Shown: one piece after another, positions 8,604 through 9,669 of the stretch
How positions within the stretch are numbered: the first letter of the stretch is position 1
How the letters are laid out: each line of letters begins with the position of its first letter
DNA from: CABQCM01 sp965145485
GTDB taxonomy: Bacteria > Bacillota > Clostridia > Oscillospirales > Acutalibacteraceae
Assembly: GCA_965145485.1 (NCBI GenBank)
Contig: CBCTCU010000062.1
Location: 1-9,669 of the forward strand
Direction: 5' to 3'
DNA length: 9,669 bases
Program-made: the position numbers and the translations under genes
The notes under the pieces: generated by a model
Seen by the model: only the letters and a program-made list of their open reading frames with translations
Databases searched by the model: none
What the model was told of the DNA's origin: nothing

Positions 8604-9669
8604 ATGGCAAGTTTAACGCGCCTGATGTATGAGACTGACGGAAAAAGGCTGTCCCCGGTTTCGACCGATACCGAATTTGATGTTTACGACGGTGAATCTG
8701 GAACTTTGACGATCAGCGTTAGGCTTATGGATGGATGGGAGAATCTCGGCTGCGTCATCGAGTGCCAGAACATCAACACCGGCGTAAAAGACATGGGTGG
8801 CACAAGGACAGGCAATGTGCTCAATTACTCGGCTAACGCCATGCTTCTTACGTCCGGAAAGCTCGCCTTTCACCTACGTGGCACGGATGGAAGCGTCATA
8901 ATCAAAACCGACGATTTATTTCTGGATATTTACCGCTCGTTTGATGTGGCGGATGAGTTGGAGATTATAACGCCGACGCAATACGATCAGCTCAGCGGGC
9001 AGATAGGCGCTTTGGAAGGGCAGTTTGGAGACCTGCTTGAGGAGATCGAAGAAGGCGTATTCGACGGCTATAGTGCCGACTGGAACTCACACAGCGTGAC
9101 GATCTCGACTGACAGCAATGGTTTGATTCAAAGCGAATTCAGCACCGAGGTAATATTGACGCTGAAAAAGGGCAACCAGCTTATCCATGATGTGGTAACG
9201 AGCAGCGGCACAACGCAGCATCCGGGATACACAAAGCCGCAGGTAACTGTTCTAGCGGCGGGGAGCACTCAAACCGCGAAGTGGAAAATTTATTTTCCGT
9301 CTGGGTCGAAAATATACCCGCAGGACGCGATTTTGTTTACCGCAACCACAGCAGAGGATGGATACCGTGCGTCGATGAATTTTTCTATATCCATTGCTCA
9401 ACAGGGTATTCAGGGAGAACAGGGGCCGCAAGGCGACAAAGGCGATACCGGGCCACAAGGGCCGCAAGGGATTCAAGGCCCGAAGGGGGACGCGGGGGAG
9501 ACGGGACCAAAGGGAGAGAAGGGAGACAAGGGCGACACGGGGCCGCAGGGCCCGCAGGGAGAAAAGGGCGACCAGGGAGAGGCAGGGTACACGCCGGTGC
9601 GGGGCGTGGACTACTGGACCGAGAGCGACATCGAGGCGATGGAGGAGGACGTCATCGCGGTGGTGGGGC
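8604..9669 (+). CDS. Phage baseplate/tail protein with BppU-like N-terminus and collagen repeats (partial)
   Basis: The open frame runs to the window edge (355 codons so far). It starts MASLTRLMYETDGKRLSPVS, and residues about 1-120 form a beta-rich domain like the BppU N-terminal domain of siphophage baseplate proteins (TLTISVRLMDGWENLGCVIE, then KLAFHLRGTDGSV). A helical stretch (QYDQLSGQIGALEGQFGDLL) and a second beta-rich region follow. From residue 268 there are 20 Gly-X-Y triplets (GIQGEQGPQGDKGDTGPQGP...), a collagen-like trimeric shaft. Then GYTPVRGVDYWTESD, a linker common in such fibres, leads to the missing tip. GGAAAGG lies 9 bases before the ATG. It probably takes part in host-surface attachment. 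Confidence 0.85.
   Translation, partial: MASLTRLMYETDGKRLSPVSTDTEFDVYDGESGTLTISVRLMDGWENLGCVIECQNINTGVKDMGGTRTGNVLNYSANAMLLTSGKLAFHLRGTDGSVIIKTDDLFLDIYRSFDVADELEIITPTQYDQLSGQIGALEGQFGDLLEEIEEGVFDGYSADWNSHSVTISTDSNGLIQSEFSTEVILTLKKGNQLIHDVVTSSGTTQHPGYTKPQVTVLAAGSTQTAKWKIYFPSGSKIYPQDAILFTATTAEDGYRASMNFSISIAQQGIQGEQGPQGDKGDTGPQGPQGIQGPKGDAGETGPKGEKGDKGDTGPQGPQGEKGDQGEAGYTPVRGVDYWTESDIEAMEEDVIAVVG

Overview
The window looks like a mosaic, partly decayed prophage or related integrated element from a low-to-mid GC Gram-positive host, most likely a gut Clostridia lineage. The basis is strong AGGAGG-type ribosome binding sites, T-rich intrinsic terminators, an XRE repressor paired with an ImmA-type protease, and phage genes for a terminase small subunit and a BppU-like tail protein with collagen repeats. 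No tRNA, rRNA, CRISPR array, integrase or transposase is visible.

Layout. (1) 1-721, minus strand: a tight leftward operon of a HTH protein, two small phage-type proteins and the start of a probable pentapeptide-repeat protein. (2) 824-919: the C-terminal stub of an XRE repressor. (3) About 950-1613: a GC-rich stretch with two diverged tandem units. Each carries a GTGA-loop hairpin, a Shine-Dalgarno-masking hairpin, a 20-codon ORF (MKKLxSFLMRxSRSA...), a second short reading frame and a long hairpin. (4) 1647-2307: a small minus-strand gene, divergent from a C-terminally membrane-anchored protein. (5) 2330-4006: the immunity module, with three operators, an XRE repressor and an ImmA-like metallopeptidase that has a membrane segment and a Cys/His domain. 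(6) 4034-4627: a Panacea-domain gene with its own promoter and terminator. (7) 4673-5737: a small membrane protein and a membrane-anchored J-domain protein. (8) 5738-6130: an origin-like region, in which two short-period repeat arrays flank an AT-rich stretch. (9) 6350-6947: a ribbon-helix-helix-like gene, a 27-aa hydrophobic peptide and an opposing RNA of about 73 nt, which together look like a type I toxin-antitoxin locus. (10) 6996-7732: mostly noncoding DNA with inverted repeats, a three-way-junction RNA candidate and two terminators. (11) 7736-9669: a terminase small subunit, a Cys-rich small protein and, directly after, a tail/baseplate protein running off the window. The large terminase, portal, capsid and tail genes expected between them are absent.

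How it may work. The XRE repressor probably binds its own leader and is relieved by the ImmA-like protease, whose architecture suggests input from outside the membrane. A shared 16-bp element at the transcription starts of the membrane-protein gene and the repressor suggests joint control. The strongest candidates for undescribed systems are the twin leader/mini-ORF units and the type I toxin-antitoxin candidate. All functional statements come from reading motifs by eye; no searches or folding calculations were run.
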